NCBI RefSeq assembly: GCF_005869225.1
Contig: NZ_SWFP01000001.1
Span: forward strand, 434,001 to 498,000
DNA from: Dyadobacter bucti
GTDB lineage: Bacteria; Bacteroidota; Bacteroidia; Cytophagales; Spirosomataceae
Direction: 5' to 3'
Length of the DNA stretch: 64,000 nt
Shown here: positions 1-7,583 of the stretch, piece after piece
Position numbering within the stretch: position 1 is the stretch's first letter
Layout of the letters: each line of letters starts with the position of its first letter
Notes under the pieces: generated by a model
Databases searched by the model: none
Told to the model about the DNA's origin: nothing
The model's input: only the letters and a program-made list of their open reading frames with translations
Program-made: the position numbers and the translations under genes

Positions 1-411
1 GCAGAAACAGCTGGTTTTCAACCGATAGATGAAGGAAAATCAAGATTCAACACCTCGCCCGGCGGCAAGCCTTTTGACCTTTACGATAACCGCCGCGACC
101 TCGGTAACCAGGGGCCTCCGGATGGTAATTCGTTCAAAGGGCGGGGTTTTATACAACTTACCGGCCGCAGTAACTACCAGACCATCGGCAAGGAACTGGG
201 CGTGGACCTGATCGGAGATCCGGCAATGGCCAACAAACCCAATATTGCCGCCGAGGTACTCGCTTTGTTCTTGAAACGCAAGGAAATAAAAATAAAAGAA
301 GCACTTCTGGAAAATGACCTCCGGCGTGCGCGAAGGCTTGTCAATGGTGGCAGTCACGGACTGGATGCCTTCACCGAGGCATACCGCACCGGTGAAAAGC
401 TCCTGTCGTAA
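1..411 (+). CDS. GH19-like chitinase/peptidoglycan hydrolase, C-terminal part (5' truncated by window edge)
   Basis: The frame is open from base 1 to the TAA at 409-411 and gives 136 residues with no start, so the gene begins outside the window. The motif FKGRGFIQLTGRSNYQ is typical of the glycoside hydrolase family 19 fold, shared by class I chitinases and phage or bacterial lysozyme-like endolysins, which cut beta-1,4 bonds in chitin or peptidoglycan. The end (NGGSHGLDAFTEAYRTGE) resembles the C-terminus of short GH19 lysozyme-like proteins. The catalytic glutamates would lie in the missing part. It converges on the dehydrogenase gene with only four bases between stop codons. Substrate (chitin versus murein) cannot be decided here. 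Confidence 0.8.
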   Translation, partial: AETAGFQPIDEGKSRFNTSPGGKPFDLYDNRRDLGNQGPPDGNSFKGRGFIQLTGRSNYQTIGKELGVDLIGDPAMANKPNIAAEVLALFLKRKEIKIKEALLENDLRRARRLVNGGSHGLDAFTEAYRTGEKLLS

Positions 412-415
412 AAGG

Positions 416-1876
416 TCAGGAATTGATACCTCCGAAACACAAATATTTGATTTCCATGTAGTAATCCATTCCGTATTTTGACCCTTCGCGGCCTATCCCG
501 GATTCCTTCACGCCCCCGAAAGGAGCTACTTCCGTGGATATGAGCCCGTCGTTGATACCGACCATGCCATATTCCAGCGCCTCAGCGACCCGCCAGCAAC
601 GGCTTACATCCCTGCTGAAAAAATACGATGCAAGTCCATAAGGCGTATCGTTGGCCAGCCTTATCACCTCTTCTTCGGTCGAAAAGCGCGATACCGGCGC
701 CACCGGCCCGAATACTTCCTCCTGTGTGATCACCATTTCCGGGGTAACGTCTGTGAGCACTGTGGGTTCGAAAAACAGGCCGTCCATTTCGTTTCCACCG
801 ACCATAACCCTGGCACCTTTGGAAACTGCATCAGCCAAATGCTGCTTCACTTTTTTCAGCCCCTTTTCATTGATCAGCGGGCCCATCTGGCTGTCGGTAT
901 CCAGTCCGTTGCCCACTTTCAGCGCACTTACGGCTTTTGACAGTTTTGCGACAAATTCCTCATATATCCCATCCTGCACATACAACCGGTTTGCACAAAC
1001 ACAGGTCTGGCCATTGTTCCTGAACTTGGATATCATGGCACCTTTTACGGCTGCGTCTACATCGGCATCGTCAAAAACAATAAAAGGCGCGTTACCTCCG
1101 AGTTCCAGGGAAATCTTTTTCAGGTTGGATGCACATTGTTTCATGAGTATTTTGCCTACCGCGGTGGAACCGGTGAAAGACAGTTTCCGCACTTTGTTAT
1201 TCCCGCAAAGTTCCTCCCCTACCTCGGTGTTCCTGGTGGTGGTTATTGTATTGTAAACTCCTGGCGGGAATCCCGCTTTTTCAGCTAAGTAGGCGATAGC
1301 GAGGCCGGTAAGGGGTGTTTCGGAAGGCGGCTTCACTACTACCGGGCTGCCTGCTGCCAGTGCCGGCCCCACTTTGCGGGTGATCATGGCCAGCGGGAAA
1401 TTCCAGGGGGTAATGGCAGCTACCACACCAATGGACTGCTTCACAACCACGAGCCGCCGGTCTTTGGTATGGGCCGGTATCACATCGCCGTATGAACGTC
1501 GGGCTTCTTCGGCAAACCATTCGATAAACGATGCACCATAATCCACCTCGCCCCTGCTTTCCGCCAGCACTTTTCCGCATTCCATGGTCATTAACCTGGC
1601 GAGTTCTTCTTTGTGCTCCATCATCAATGCATACCATTTTTTCAAAAGACCGGCACGTTCTTTGGCCGTCAAATCACGGTATGCAGGCCAGGCGGCATTT
1701 GCGGCATCAATCGCCTTCCTGACATCCGATGCATCCATGTCGGTTACCGAGGCTACGACATTTCCGTTTGCGGGATTGACAACCTCAAAAGTTGCCCCGC
1801 GAGCTGCGCTTACCCAGGTTCCGTTTATGTATGCCTGCGTCCTGATCAGGCTGTTCACTTCTTCGTTAGTGGTCAT
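416..1876 (-). CDS. gabD: NAD(P)-dependent succinate-semialdehyde dehydrogenase family protein
   Basis: This 486-residue protein is full length for the aldehyde dehydrogenase superfamily and closest by eye to GabD, which oxidises succinate semialdehyde to succinate in 4-aminobutyrate breakdown. Visible motifs are the cofactor segment ITPWNFPLAMITRKVGPAL, the general-base region SLELGGNAP and the nucleophile segment NNGQTCVCANR with Cys at about residue 292. I use the ATG at 1876 (MTTNEEV), because the reading frame upstream of it encodes a low-quality extension (MQLYLIFKIYN). No Shine-Dalgarno is present, as usual in Bacteroidota. It is divergent from an AraC regulator across a 351-bp gap, which may control it. 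Related semialdehyde or glycolaldehyde dehydrogenases cannot be excluded as the true activity. Confidence 0.88.
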   Translation of the reverse strand: MTTNEEVNSLIRTQAYINGTWVSAARGATFEVVNPANGNVVASVTDMDASDVRKAIDAANAAWPAYRDLTAKERAGLLKKWYALMMEHKEELARLMTMECGKVLAESRGEVDYGASFIEWFAEEARRSYGDVIPAHTKDRRLVVVKQSIGVVAAITPWNFPLAMITRKVGPALAAGSPVVVKPPSETPLTGLAIAYLAEKAGFPPGVYNTITTTRNTEVGEELCGNNKVRKLSFTGSTAVGKILMKQCASNLKKISLELGGNAPFIVFDDADVDAAVKGAMISKFRNNGQTCVCANRLYVQDGIYEEFVAKLSKAVSALKVGNGLDTDSQMGPLINEKGLKKVKQHLADAVSKGARVMVGGNEMDGLFFEPTVLTDVTPEMVITQEEVFGPVAPVSRFSTEEEVIRLANDTPYGLASYFFSRDVSRCWRVAEALEYGMVGINDGLISTEVAPFGGVKESGIGREGSKYGMDYYMEIKYLCFGGINS

Positions 1877-2227
1877 ATTGTATATTTTGAAAATCAGATA
1901 AAGCTGCAAAAAAGTAATGCCCGCCCGAGTTTTTAAGTATTTTGATTTAAAAAATACTCAAAATCGCCTTTAAACTTGGCTGTAAAAAAAGCAGTCGGAA
2001 CATACCCGTCCTCACTGACATTTAAGCTATAACTATTTGAAACGGTCCAACTTAGTCCATTTAGTAGTTTTTTTTACGGTCCCCATTTCTAAAAAAACGG
2101 TACACGGAAGCGGATATCCTTTGAGATCCCAATGTATTTTCGTACCATTGTTTATATACAGTCTAAATACAGAACGGTTTTACGAAGGTATCATTTGAAC
2201 GAATTGGCATAAGGAGATCATGGAGAA
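1877..2227. promoter_or_regulatory. Divergent intergenic region between gabD-like gene and AraC regulator
   Basis: No gene is visible in this 351-bp gap. It holds an inverted repeat AGTATTTT (1936-1943) / AAAATACT (1951-1958) with a 7-nt spacer, 60-82 bp upstream of the dehydrogenase ATG. Three copies of ACGGT[C/A]C lie on the plus strand at 2042-2048, 2076-2082 and 2097-2103, upstream of the AraC gene. These are candidate operators. I could not place a convincing TAnnTTTG promoter box. Confidence 0.4.
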
Positions 2228-3304
2228 ATGAATGCGACATTGAATTTCAAGCAAGAAACAATTACCCCCGACTGGCACTTCCCCGATTTTGCTGCGCCAT
2301 ATCATGAAGAAATCACCGACAAAGAGATCGTCTATGACGATGAATACGGTAAGGGAACAGGCAAGGAAATATTGCTCGAAGGCGTTTACATCTGGTATGG
2401 GCGTTTTCAGGTACAATCCAAAAAACCGATGCTGATCAGGTCGATGGGCTCGCACGTGCAGCTTAATTTCTGCATACAGAGCACTACAAGCTATTTTTCA
2501 AAAAATTCGTCCAAGCCCTTTGTCAGGTTTAAACCGCATCAGCACAATATGATCCTCCTTCCGCAGAAGGACATGCTGATTCAATGGCAGCCAGGTGAGG
2601 AAACCGAATCTTTTGCGATCAATATCACTACCGACTTTTTTTTCGATAATTTGCCAAAAAGCCACCCGATATGCGCACATTTCCGCAGGGGGATGAATCT
2701 TTCGATGCCCGAATTTCTGAGCCGTCAAAATCTGCCGTTGACCTCTAAAATGATCGCCACGCTGTTTGAATTAATCCATTGCAATTATTCCGGCTATCAT
2801 AAAATCCTTTTCATCAAAGCCAAGGTGATCGAGCTGCTTGCGCTGCAGTTTGAACAATATGAACAGCTCCCGCTGCTGCATTTTACATCGTTTTTGAAGC
2901 ATGAAGACATCGAAAAAATGCATGCGGCCAGGCAGATCCTGATCGATAACGTTGAAAAACCATTGTCACTACGCGACCTTGCACATCAGGTGGGAACCAA
3001 TGAGTATAATCTTAAAAAGCATTTCAAAGAAATTTTCGGCAAGACTGTTTTCGGTTATCTGCACGATTTCCGAATGGATGAAGCCAAACATCAGTTATGT
3101 CAGGAAGGAAGCAAAATAGTGGAAGTGGCTCAGAGAATGGGCTATAAACATGCGACACATTTTACGGCTGCCTTTAAAAAACACTTTGGCTTTCTCCCCA
3201 ATAAAATGCGGATCGGGCTTTTGCACCTCGTCCATTTTTCGGAATACCTGATCCAGCTTTCCACCGAAATCCTGCAGGAGGTTTATCTGGTGGAAATGAT
3301 TTGA
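2228..3304 (+). CDS. AraC-family transcriptional regulator
   Basis: The 358-residue protein has a C-terminal AraC/XylS DNA-binding domain at about residues 230-330. The first helix-turn-helix (LRDLAHQVGTNEYNLKKHF) is followed by the second with the signature region VAQRMGYKHATHFTAAFKKH and FGFLPNKMR. The N-terminal ~220 residues resemble the sensor half of Bacteroidota AraC proteins of the PchR type, but no ligand-binding motif can be named. ATG at 2228 is the natural start. It is divergent from the aldehyde dehydrogenase and could regulate it and itself. Its stop lies 7 bp from the stop of the next, convergent gene. Confidence 0.92.
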   Translation: MNATLNFKQETITPDWHFPDFAAPYHEEITDKEIVYDDEYGKGTGKEILLEGVYIWYGRFQVQSKKPMLIRSMGSHVQLNFCIQSTTSYFSKNSSKPFVRFKPHQHNMILLPQKDMLIQWQPGEETESFAINITTDFFFDNLPKSHPICAHFRRGMNLSMPEFLSRQNLPLTSKMIATLFELIHCNYSGYHKILFIKAKVIELLALQFEQYEQLPLLHFTSFLKHEDIEKMHAARQILIDNVEKPLSLRDLAHQVGTNEYNLKKHFKEIFGKTVFGYLHDFRMDEAKHQLCQEGSKIVEVAQRMGYKHATHFTAAFKKHFGFLPNKMRIGLLHLVHFSEYLIQLSTEILQEVYLVEMI

Positions 3305-3311
3305 GAGGGCC

Positions 3312-3923
3312 TTAAAACTGTGTACTGATCCAGGGTTTTGCAAGATCCAGAAATTCTGGATACAATAGTCGATCCGGCTCCCATCGTTGTGAGGAGCAAA
3401 TAATAGGAAGAGCCGTCTGAAATTTTCGATAACTCTCCATGATATACGGAGCGTGGGGAATTCGTGCCGGCCATTTAGACCTGGATGCCAACCAATTACG
3501 CAAACAATTAATGAGTTCTGCGACATCATTCTTATGAGCCATCGGATCTTGCCCAGCCAGATCCGACAAATAAGATTTTGAAGAAAATGGATTTCCTTCC
3601 AGAATCAGATGACTTTTCATTCTTTGTATGCTACTTCCATATCGCTGACAACCCATAAAAAGCCCCAGCTCCAAAGGCATATTGAGCCGTCCATCCCGAA
3701 CAGATACATCGTGTATACCAAACTGGCACCCATGAATAACATCCATTATTTTATTCAGCCTGTTTGCATCTCCGTCAAATTCCAGTGCACACCGTGAATT
3801 GAATCCGCAAGCCTGTGTGGTAAATACTATAGCATGGAACAGCGGTTTGAAAACATCATCAAATGGGCAATTGATAAATACATTTTCACAGTAACCTGCA
3901 GGGACAGACCTGCCACCAGTCAT
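3312..3923 (-). CDS. Conserved hypothetical protein with possible TIR-like/deoxyribosyltransferase-like fold
   Basis: The protein has about 203 residues from ATG 3923; a GTG at 3935 would add four. It belongs to a widespread, usually unnamed bacterial family. Recognisable conserved blocks are VFINCPFDD near the N-terminus, AIVFTTQACGFNSRCALE, a GIHDVS block and NMPLELGLFMG. The opening beta strand (VFINCPF) and the NxxxELGLFxG glutamate segment resemble TIR-like and nucleoside 2-deoxyribosyltransferase-like folds, where that Glu is catalytic. This fold assignment is inference. No transmembrane segment is seen. It follows a small gene on the same strand, 42 bp downstream of that gene's stop, and the two probably form an operon. 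Such pairs are often accessory genes. Substrate and role are unknown. Confidence 0.7.
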   Translation of the reverse strand: MTGGRSVPAGYCENVFINCPFDDVFKPLFHAIVFTTQACGFNSRCALEFDGDANRLNKIMDVIHGCQFGIHDVSVRDGRLNMPLELGLFMGCQRYGSSIQRMKSHLILEGNPFSSKSYLSDLAGQDPMAHKNDVAELINCLRNWLASRSKWPARIPHAPYIMESYRKFQTALPIICSSQRWEPDRLLYPEFLDLAKPWISTQF

Positions 3924-3965
3924 TGACTTTTTCACTAGTTTCAGCAGTGTGTGTTATTACTATTA

Positions 3966-4286
3966 TTAGGCATTGTTGTTCAGAAAATCCAATACCGCTT
4001 TTTCAGCGATTAGAGCTCTTTCCTGATTGTTGGATGGGACGATAAAAGAAGGCTGAGCGGTATCACGCATCTCGATATCTTTAACAGGTAAGTTATTGTC
4101 GGTCGCGTAAAATTTGCCGGAAGACAAATCTCGAACTATCCAATGCCCCGTGCTGGCGTTCCTGGCTTGGGTTAGGGAGGTTGAAATCATTGGTCGTTTG
4201 ATGGTAGAAAATATTTTATTCCTGGAAGAGATTGCCATGGGTAACAAAGCTGAACACTTTACAAGGATATCTGATTTTCTGTTCAT
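3966..4286 (-). CDS. Small hypothetical protein, partner of the TIR-like protein
   Basis: The frame gives 106 residues from ATG 4286, but in-frame ATGs at 4238 and 4190 are also plausible. The shortest form (74 residues) starts just before the best-looking part, STGHWIVRDLSSGKFYATDN. This WIVRDLSSGKF block resembles short single-domain proteins of the 'V-RDx-TGRF' kind that often sit beside toxin or effector genes. The C-terminal part (ERALIAEKAVLDFLNNN) looks helical. It lies directly upstream of the possible TIR-like gene on the same strand. A role as antitoxin, specificity or immunity partner is a guess from the pairing only. Confidence 0.55.
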   Translation of the reverse strand: MNRKSDILVKCSALLPMAISSRNKIFSTIKRPMISTSLTQARNASTGHWIVRDLSSGKFYATDNNLPVKDIEMRDTAQPSFIVPSNNQERALIAEKAVLDFLNNNA

Positions 4287-4448
4287 TGGACAAACATTGT
4301 GTGTGGTGACTAAAACAAAACTTGTTAAAAATTTCCAGAATTACAAATCCTACATCAAAATATACGCTCAAAATTCTTAAGAAGCCCGTCAAACCTACTA
4401 AATATTCTGTTTTGTGACATTTTAAAAAAATCGAAATGAAAACCAGGT

Positions 4449-6533
4449 TCACTTCCTGGCTTGGACGGAAACCTCCCGGGAAGTTAAAAATTCCTGAATA
4501 GCTTTTTGTACTTTTTGGGATGCGTGTTTCAATGCGCCGGAAAATTCCGTTCCCGACAATTTATTTTGTTCATTCAAGATGGCTGCAACCTGTATGATTA
4601 CAGACTGATCGAAATTTTCCAGTTGCTTCAGAAGTTTCGGGATTTTGAGATCAGGAATCTCAGTCAGTTGCCGGGCATAACCGAAGGCGCTTGTCCTTTT
4701 ACCATCCTTGTCGCAGTCCAGCCATACCGCGCCCGTGGAGCCGATCACACGCGGGTTCCACGCACTGGAAGTACGCGAGTACGGATTGGGAATCATCCAG
4801 AAAGGGCGCCCGGGATCTGGCCCTTCCGCAATGGCCACCAGGTAGGTATCCTGCATTTTGACCGGTATTTCCCAGGTTCCCTCCCATTTAATTATTTTGC
4901 TGTTCTTGGGATCAATACGCGCCTCGCGGATCTTTTGCCCATTGGCATACAAAGAAATTTTATCGGCACCAGTCCACGACGGCCCGAGCACCCGCACCAA
5001 AACATTCACTTTGCCCGATACCGGCACGATCTCACCCGGGCCATATTTTTCATCCACAGTTATTTCTGTCAAAAGCCCGAAACTGACGGACACCCTGCCC
5101 GCCAGAAACTGCTCCGCCGCGTGATTTACATCGATATTCCGGGCAGAAGAAAAGGCAGTGTCCCTGATATATGTCCGGCCCTGCCCTACCAGGTACCGCA
5201 TCACATCATGCGAGTCACTTGAACCGACAGGCGTGATAAAACTTCCGTGATTCAATACGCCAAACCAATCCCGGTAAAGCTGCATGACATCCTTCTGCTG
5301 CGAACCCGAATTAAAGACTTCCATCGCGTTGACCGGCAGCTGCCAGCCGTCAAGATCGATACCCGCGACAGATAGGTAGCGCTTTGGCCCGAAAGGTTGG
5401 AAATTATTGTGAAAATCGCGCGCGTGGTTCAGGATAACTATGGGCGTCGAATTTCCGAGATTTCTCGCAACCGACTTCCAATCGTTTACCCGGTGATCGG
5501 GCAACGCGGAATTTTTGGTTACGGGAAAAACATTGAAATGCCCCACCGGAGTAGTGTATTCGTTTCCCAAAACCGGCGTAAAAAAAGTATCCAGCTGCAT
5601 TTCCCGAACCAGTGGTTTCACGTCAGCCAGCACATTATGATCCGTAAAAACCGGCAGCTCTATGCCTTCGCCGGCGATAGTCAGTAACCGTTCCGCAACA
5701 GTCGCATCACCATGGCGCGAATGAGTAAAGGTATGTACATGTGTGTCCGAAGAAATCCAGCCCCATGTAGGCACCTCCCGCGCTATTCTGAACTGGTGCC
5801 GGACAAACTGACCTTTTTCAATGTCCAGTTCCAGCGAGTCTACACCATATTCAAACCCACGGGTTGCATACACTTTGTACTTTCCCGCGGGAAGGGTAAA
5901 AGAAGCTGCACCGTTTCCGGTATAAATACAGCCCGCGCGCACCGCGAGTTGCAGGCCGGGCAAAGTCGCAACGGGCTGGAAGGAATTCCCGGTGTTGGTG
6001 ATGGTGATACGCGCCGGGACAGGCTTTTCTATACCTTTTTCGGTCACAGACACCTCTATTTTTGCTTCGCCCAGCAATTCATTAATCGGGCTGTTAAATA
6101 ATGTGATTGCTCCGATGTAGATATCATCCGGCAGATTATCTGCTTTGCCCGCCGGCTTTTTGTAGGATATTAAAATTGTATTCTCTCCATTTTTGAGACT
6201 ATCAGCAGGAACAGGCAGATAACGGGTCCGCCTGCTCTCGTCCTGGTCCAGTTTCCCTAATTCAAAACCATTGAGATATACAATCCAGCTCAGTTTCACA
6301 TCCTCCTGCCGCAGCATCAGTGTCATTTCCCTGGTATTCTTTACAGCACTGAACTTCAGTAAATACTGAACTTCCGGGTTCGACGAGAAACGGTCCCATT
6401 CCCGCTCATCTCCGGCGCGTAAATGATGTATTTTGTCATCAAGAACCTGGGCGTTTAAAGACCCGCAGCAAAACAAAAAAAGTACAGGCAGGCCAGCCCG
6501 TATACCGGATATTCTACTTTTCTTTTTCATCAT
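4449..6533 (-). CDS. CehA/McbA-family PHP-domain metallohydrolase, secreted
   Basis: The 694-residue protein begins with a signal peptide ending near SLNAQ. The N-terminal ~240 residues are beta-rich. At about residue 262 the PHP motif SDTHVHTFTHSRHGDATVAE appears, followed by the second metal motif PVFTDHN and later NHARD and a GSSDSHD segment. These His/Asp clusters fit the polymerase-and-histidinol-phosphatase metallohydrolase fold of CehA (carbaryl hydrolase)/McbA. Known members cut esters, carbamates or phosphoesters, and this substrate is unknown. Double ATG codons at 6533 and 6530 are equivalent starts. The gene stands alone after the terminator of the SDR gene. A periplasmic or surface location is inferred. 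Confidence 0.85.
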   Translation of the reverse strand: MMKKKSRISGIRAGLPVLFLFCCGSLNAQVLDDKIHHLRAGDEREWDRFSSNPEVQYLLKFSAVKNTREMTLMLRQEDVKLSWIVYLNGFELGKLDQDESRRTRYLPVPADSLKNGENTILISYKKPAGKADNLPDDIYIGAITLFNSPINELLGEAKIEVSVTEKGIEKPVPARITITNTGNSFQPVATLPGLQLAVRAGCIYTGNGAASFTLPAGKYKVYATRGFEYGVDSLELDIEKGQFVRHQFRIAREVPTWGWISSDTHVHTFTHSRHGDATVAERLLTIAGEGIELPVFTDHNVLADVKPLVREMQLDTFFTPVLGNEYTTPVGHFNVFPVTKNSALPDHRVNDWKSVARNLGNSTPIVILNHARDFHNNFQPFGPKRYLSVAGIDLDGWQLPVNAMEVFNSGSQQKDVMQLYRDWFGVLNHGSFITPVGSSDSHDVMRYLVGQGRTYIRDTAFSSARNIDVNHAAEQFLAGRVSVSFGLLTEITVDEKYGPGEIVPVSGKVNVLVRVLGPSWTGADKISLYANGQKIREARIDPKNSKIIKWEGTWEIPVKMQDTYLVAIAEGPDPGRPFWMIPNPYSRTSSAWNPRVIGSTGAVWLDCDKDGKRTSAFGYARQLTEIPDLKIPKLLKQLENFDQSVIIQVAAILNEQNKLSGTEFSGALKHASQKVQKAIQEFLTSREVSVQARK

Positions 6534-6599
6534 CGTGCATGTTATGAATACTACTGTCTTTCAATAAGAAAACAAGCCGTCCCATTTACCCAGGCACAA

Positions 6600-6629
6600 A
6601 AAAAGCACCGCCACAAGCTGGTGCTTTTT
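6600..6629 (-). terminator. Rho-independent terminator of the SDR gene
   Basis: AAAAAGCACC (6600-6609) and GGTGCTTTTT (6620-6629) form a perfect 10-bp stem with a 10-nt loop. The A/T-rich ends allow function in either direction. It lies 31 bp past the SDR stop. Confidence 0.85.
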
Positions 6630-6660
6630 ACCCTTATTACTCAACACTATTTTTTCAAGA

Positions 6661-7410
6661 TCACTGCGCCAGATAACCGCCATCAACCGGATAGTAGGAA
6701 CCTGTAATGAAGGATGCCTTTTCAGAGCTCAGAAAAAGCACCAGCTCGGCTACTTCTTCCGGCTGCCCGAGCCTGCCCGCAGGGTGTTTGGATTCGAGCC
6801 ATTTCAAAGTGGCTTCATCGAAATCCTTTAACAATGGGGTAATAATAAATGCAGGTCCGACAGCATTGGCGCGAATATTGTGCTGGCCGTACTCCAGTGC
6901 GATGTTCTTCGTCATCCCCACCACGCCGTGCTTCGCTGCGACATACGCGGGGCTATTGGCAAAGCCAACGCTCCCCAGAATGGAGGCCATATTCACGATG
7001 CTGCCGCCACCGGATGCCAGCATAGCCGGGATCTGGTACCGCATGGCGTAAAAAACACCTGAAAGATTTACTGCAATCACCTTATCCCAGCCCTCGACAG
7101 GATATTCACCAGTAGGTGCCGACGGGCCGCCAATGCCGGCGTTGTTACATGCGATATGCAATGCACCGTATTTTTCAACCGTAAGCGATACCAGTTTCTG
7201 GTTGTCTTCCGGCAGAGATGAGTCTGCTTTTACAAAAATAGCATCTCCTCCTTTTTCTGTAATCAATGCTACCGTTTCGGCCCCCTCTTTTTCATTGATG
7301 TCCGATACCACCACTTTCGCACCTTCCTGTGCATATAAAAGTGCTACACTCTTCCCGATCCCTGATCCGGCACCGGTGACAATGGCTACTTTTCCAATTA
7401 ACTGGCTCAT
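6661..7410 (-). CDS. SDR-family NAD(P)-dependent oxidoreductase
   Basis: The 249-residue length is classical for short-chain dehydrogenases. The Rossmann motif TGAGSGIG is at residues 12-19, the NNAGIGG motif follows at about residue 90, and the catalytic Tyr/Lys lie in SPAYVAAKHGV with the preceding Ser in MASILGS. The C-terminal FLSSEKASFITGSYYPVDGG is the usual ending of this group. Asp in VVVSDIN after strand 2 favours NAD over NADP. It is monocistronic, bounded by a terminator downstream. The substrate cannot be read from sequence; FabG-like or sugar/alcohol dehydrogenases are all possible. Confidence 0.92.
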   Translation of the reverse strand: MSQLIGKVAIVTGAGSGIGKSVALLYAQEGAKVVVSDINEKEGAETVALITEKGGDAIFVKADSSLPEDNQKLVSLTVEKYGALHIACNNAGIGGPSAPTGEYPVEGWDKVIAVNLSGVFYAMRYQIPAMLASGGGSIVNMASILGSVGFANSPAYVAAKHGVVGMTKNIALEYGQHNIRANAVGPAFIITPLLKDFDEATLKWLESKHPAGRLGQPEEVAELVLFLSSEKASFITGSYYPVDGGYLAQ

Positions 7411-7540
7411 ATTTTTCCCGTTTAGTCAACTCATAAGATACATTTAAAATTCCGGCCATCCGACCGGAAAATACATGACGAGCGTCACAAGAAAAACTGA
7501 GATTTGCTAGAAAAAATTAGGCGGGACTGTTATCCAAAGG

Positions 7541-7580
7541 CTGCGGGGTATACTTTGTTTGGTCAAAGCATACCCCGCAG
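7541..7580 (-). terminator. Strong hairpin terminator of the malectin/T9SS gene
   Basis: CTGCGGGGTATACTTTG (7541-7557) pairs with CAAAGCATACCCCGCAG (7564-7580) with one mismatch and a short loop. It starts three bases past the stop codon of the gene on the minus strand. The U-tract is poor, so it may also act as an mRNA 3' end stabiliser. Confidence 0.75.
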
Positions 7581-7583
7581 GGA

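Noticed and set aside
4506..5222. Long plus-strand frame antisense to the PHP hydrolase
   Set aside because: No family motifs; the minus-strand gene has clear domains. It is a codon-bias shadow.
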